DNA of 64,000 bases from Symbiodinium microadriaticum (Eukaryota; Sar; Dinophyceae; Suessiales; Symbiodiniaceae). The translations under genes and the position numbers were made by a program. Below the pieces are notes generated by a model that saw only the letters and a list, made by a program, of their open reading frames with translations, searched no databases and was not told where the DNA came from. The stretch spans positions 394,195 through 458,194 of the forward strand of contig LSRX01000255.1 in the NCBI GenBank assembly GCA_001939145.1. Reading direction: 5' to 3'. Positions 62,838 to 64,000 of this stretch are shown here, one piece after another (position 1 is the first letter of the stretch; each line of letters begins with the position of its first letter).

Positions 62838-64000
62838 GACTATAAGGCTTATAGGGTTTAGGGTTTAGGGCCCTAGGGTTTAGGGTTTAGGGTTTAGGAT
62901 TTAGGGTTTAGGGCTCTAGGGTTTAGGGTTTAGGATTTTTGGGTTGGGGGGTTAGGGTTTAGTCACTAGAAGGGTAGGAAAAGGGGCAGTGTAAAGCTGC
63001 TTTCAAGGCATCATGGAAGCAAAAATAAGGGGCATTCTGCCTATAGTCTCGCTGTACTTTCTGGGTTACCACGGTTCTGCTATAGTTCAGCCATAAACTT
63101 GGCTACCAACAGACCATCTCGGAGACTACACGTGGTTTTGGGGCTTGGGGTCTCAGGATTTGGGTCCAAGGCTTACATAAGGGTTTAGGGCTTAGGGTTT
63201 AGGGCTCAGGGCTTATGTGCACTACTGGTGAACTATTGAACCTGGGGATCGGGAAAAGCGGCAAGTATAGGCCGCAAGCCGAAGCGTTTCGCACTAGCCC
63301 ATGGATGTAGGGTTTTTGGAGAGGCACCAGGTAGTTTGGGGTACCGGCTCTGGTCAGACCATCCGCCCACGACATCTGTGGACAAGCATGATGAATCAGC
63401 TGAACCTTTTTTCTCCACTTCCCAAACCTAAATCTCAACAAAATCCAAACGTTAAGCCCTACACCCTATTTCCCACCGTTTACATGTCCGAGCCAAAGAT
63501 GTCATGTCTGCTTTTTCCGTGATTCGGATCGCCCGAAATTGTGGTTAACTTGGGCCGCGGTAAGGTCTGAAGTCCTAAACTACGGGCCTTTTCTGGGTCC
63601 AGCAATCAGAACTATAGCAAGCCTCGGGTCAAACGGACCCTGCCGCGAAGAATAAAGCTAAAGGAGCTGCGCAGCTGGGGTCTAAACCACAACCGCTAAA
63701 ACCAAGAAAAACATGAAAAGGCACCAAGCCCAAATCCTACGAAGTAAAGTTCTGGTAAACGACATCAAACTTCGACAACCTTGCATTGACTCGCTAGAAG
63801 CTGCTGCGTCTCTAGCATGAATTCGTGCACCAGAAACTTCGACAAACCTGGACATCATGAACCTGCGGGGTGCCAAGTTGACCCCCCCCCCAATATCGGC
63901 CCGACTTCTCAGACAAAAGCCCAACACCACACCCAAAGTCCCAAACTTAAACCCCAGATCTATCTATCTGTAATCTTCTAAATCCCGAAAAAAAATCTGA
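62838..64000. other. Right end, no gene recognised
   Basis: TTTAGGG tracts at 62845-62965 and 63180-63215, otherwise unique sequence. A - strand frame at 63682-63936 ends in a hydrophobic run (CLFMFFLVLAVVV) but has no supporting splice or family evidence. Confidence 0.4.

Overview
The window looks like nuclear DNA of a dinoflagellate (core or close relative); I cannot name the genus. The reasons are: long introns full of degenerate TTTAGGG/CCCTAAA repeats; many tiny exons whose frames join through GT, GC and GA donors with AG acceptors; a protein built of short DGSVVTWG repeats behind a ubiquitin-like domain; a Ty1/copia element of the type common in these genomes; and genes in same-strand blocks. 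Only four uninterrupted coding regions are convincing. The other genes had to be read exon by exon, so most of the sequence is intron.

Left block, all + strand (about 3.2-40.3 kb). A protein kinase gene runs from about 3.2-3.4 kb to 24.1 kb. Eleven exons between 3419 and 14303 join in one unbroken frame of 256 codons and carry the Gly-rich loop, VAVK, alpha-C Glu, HRDLKTAN, DFG, APE and DIW motifs; a subdomain XI exon lies at 24003-24091. One kinase intron holds a separate intronless gene (5537-6871, ubiquitin-like plus nine 41-residue RCC1-like repeats). Another holds a full-length, apparently young Ty1/copia element (14475-21750; 195-bp LTRs with one mismatch, 5-bp target duplication) whose 2260-codon gag-pol overlaps a second ORF of 262 codons in the +1 frame. 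Next come the C-terminal exons of a DEAD-box RNA helicase resembling DDX24/MAK5 (30201-38848), with motifs V and VI and a 27-nt microexon. The block ends with an intact mitochondrial phosphate carrier gene (39406-40341).

Boundary (about 40.5-45.6 kb). A strongly AT-rich island (sampled lines 13-27 percent GC) has no recognisable gene and no telomere-like repeats. It contains a 138-bp duplication that flanks a single N.

Right block, - strand (46.7-62.8 kb). A second phosphate carrier gene (46694-47629, -) encodes an identical 311-aa protein and faces the first one tail to tail. Beyond it, a series of - strand exons (48.3-62.8 kb) encodes an unknown protein or proteins with one clear transmembrane segment. 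The two blocks therefore converge on the AT-rich island, the arrangement reported for dinoflagellate chromosomal domain boundaries.

The introns also carry several families of about 100-bp hairpin (MITE- or introner-like) elements, recorded individually below. Exon edges were set by hand from frame continuity and splice dinucleotides; no search or RNA evidence was available.
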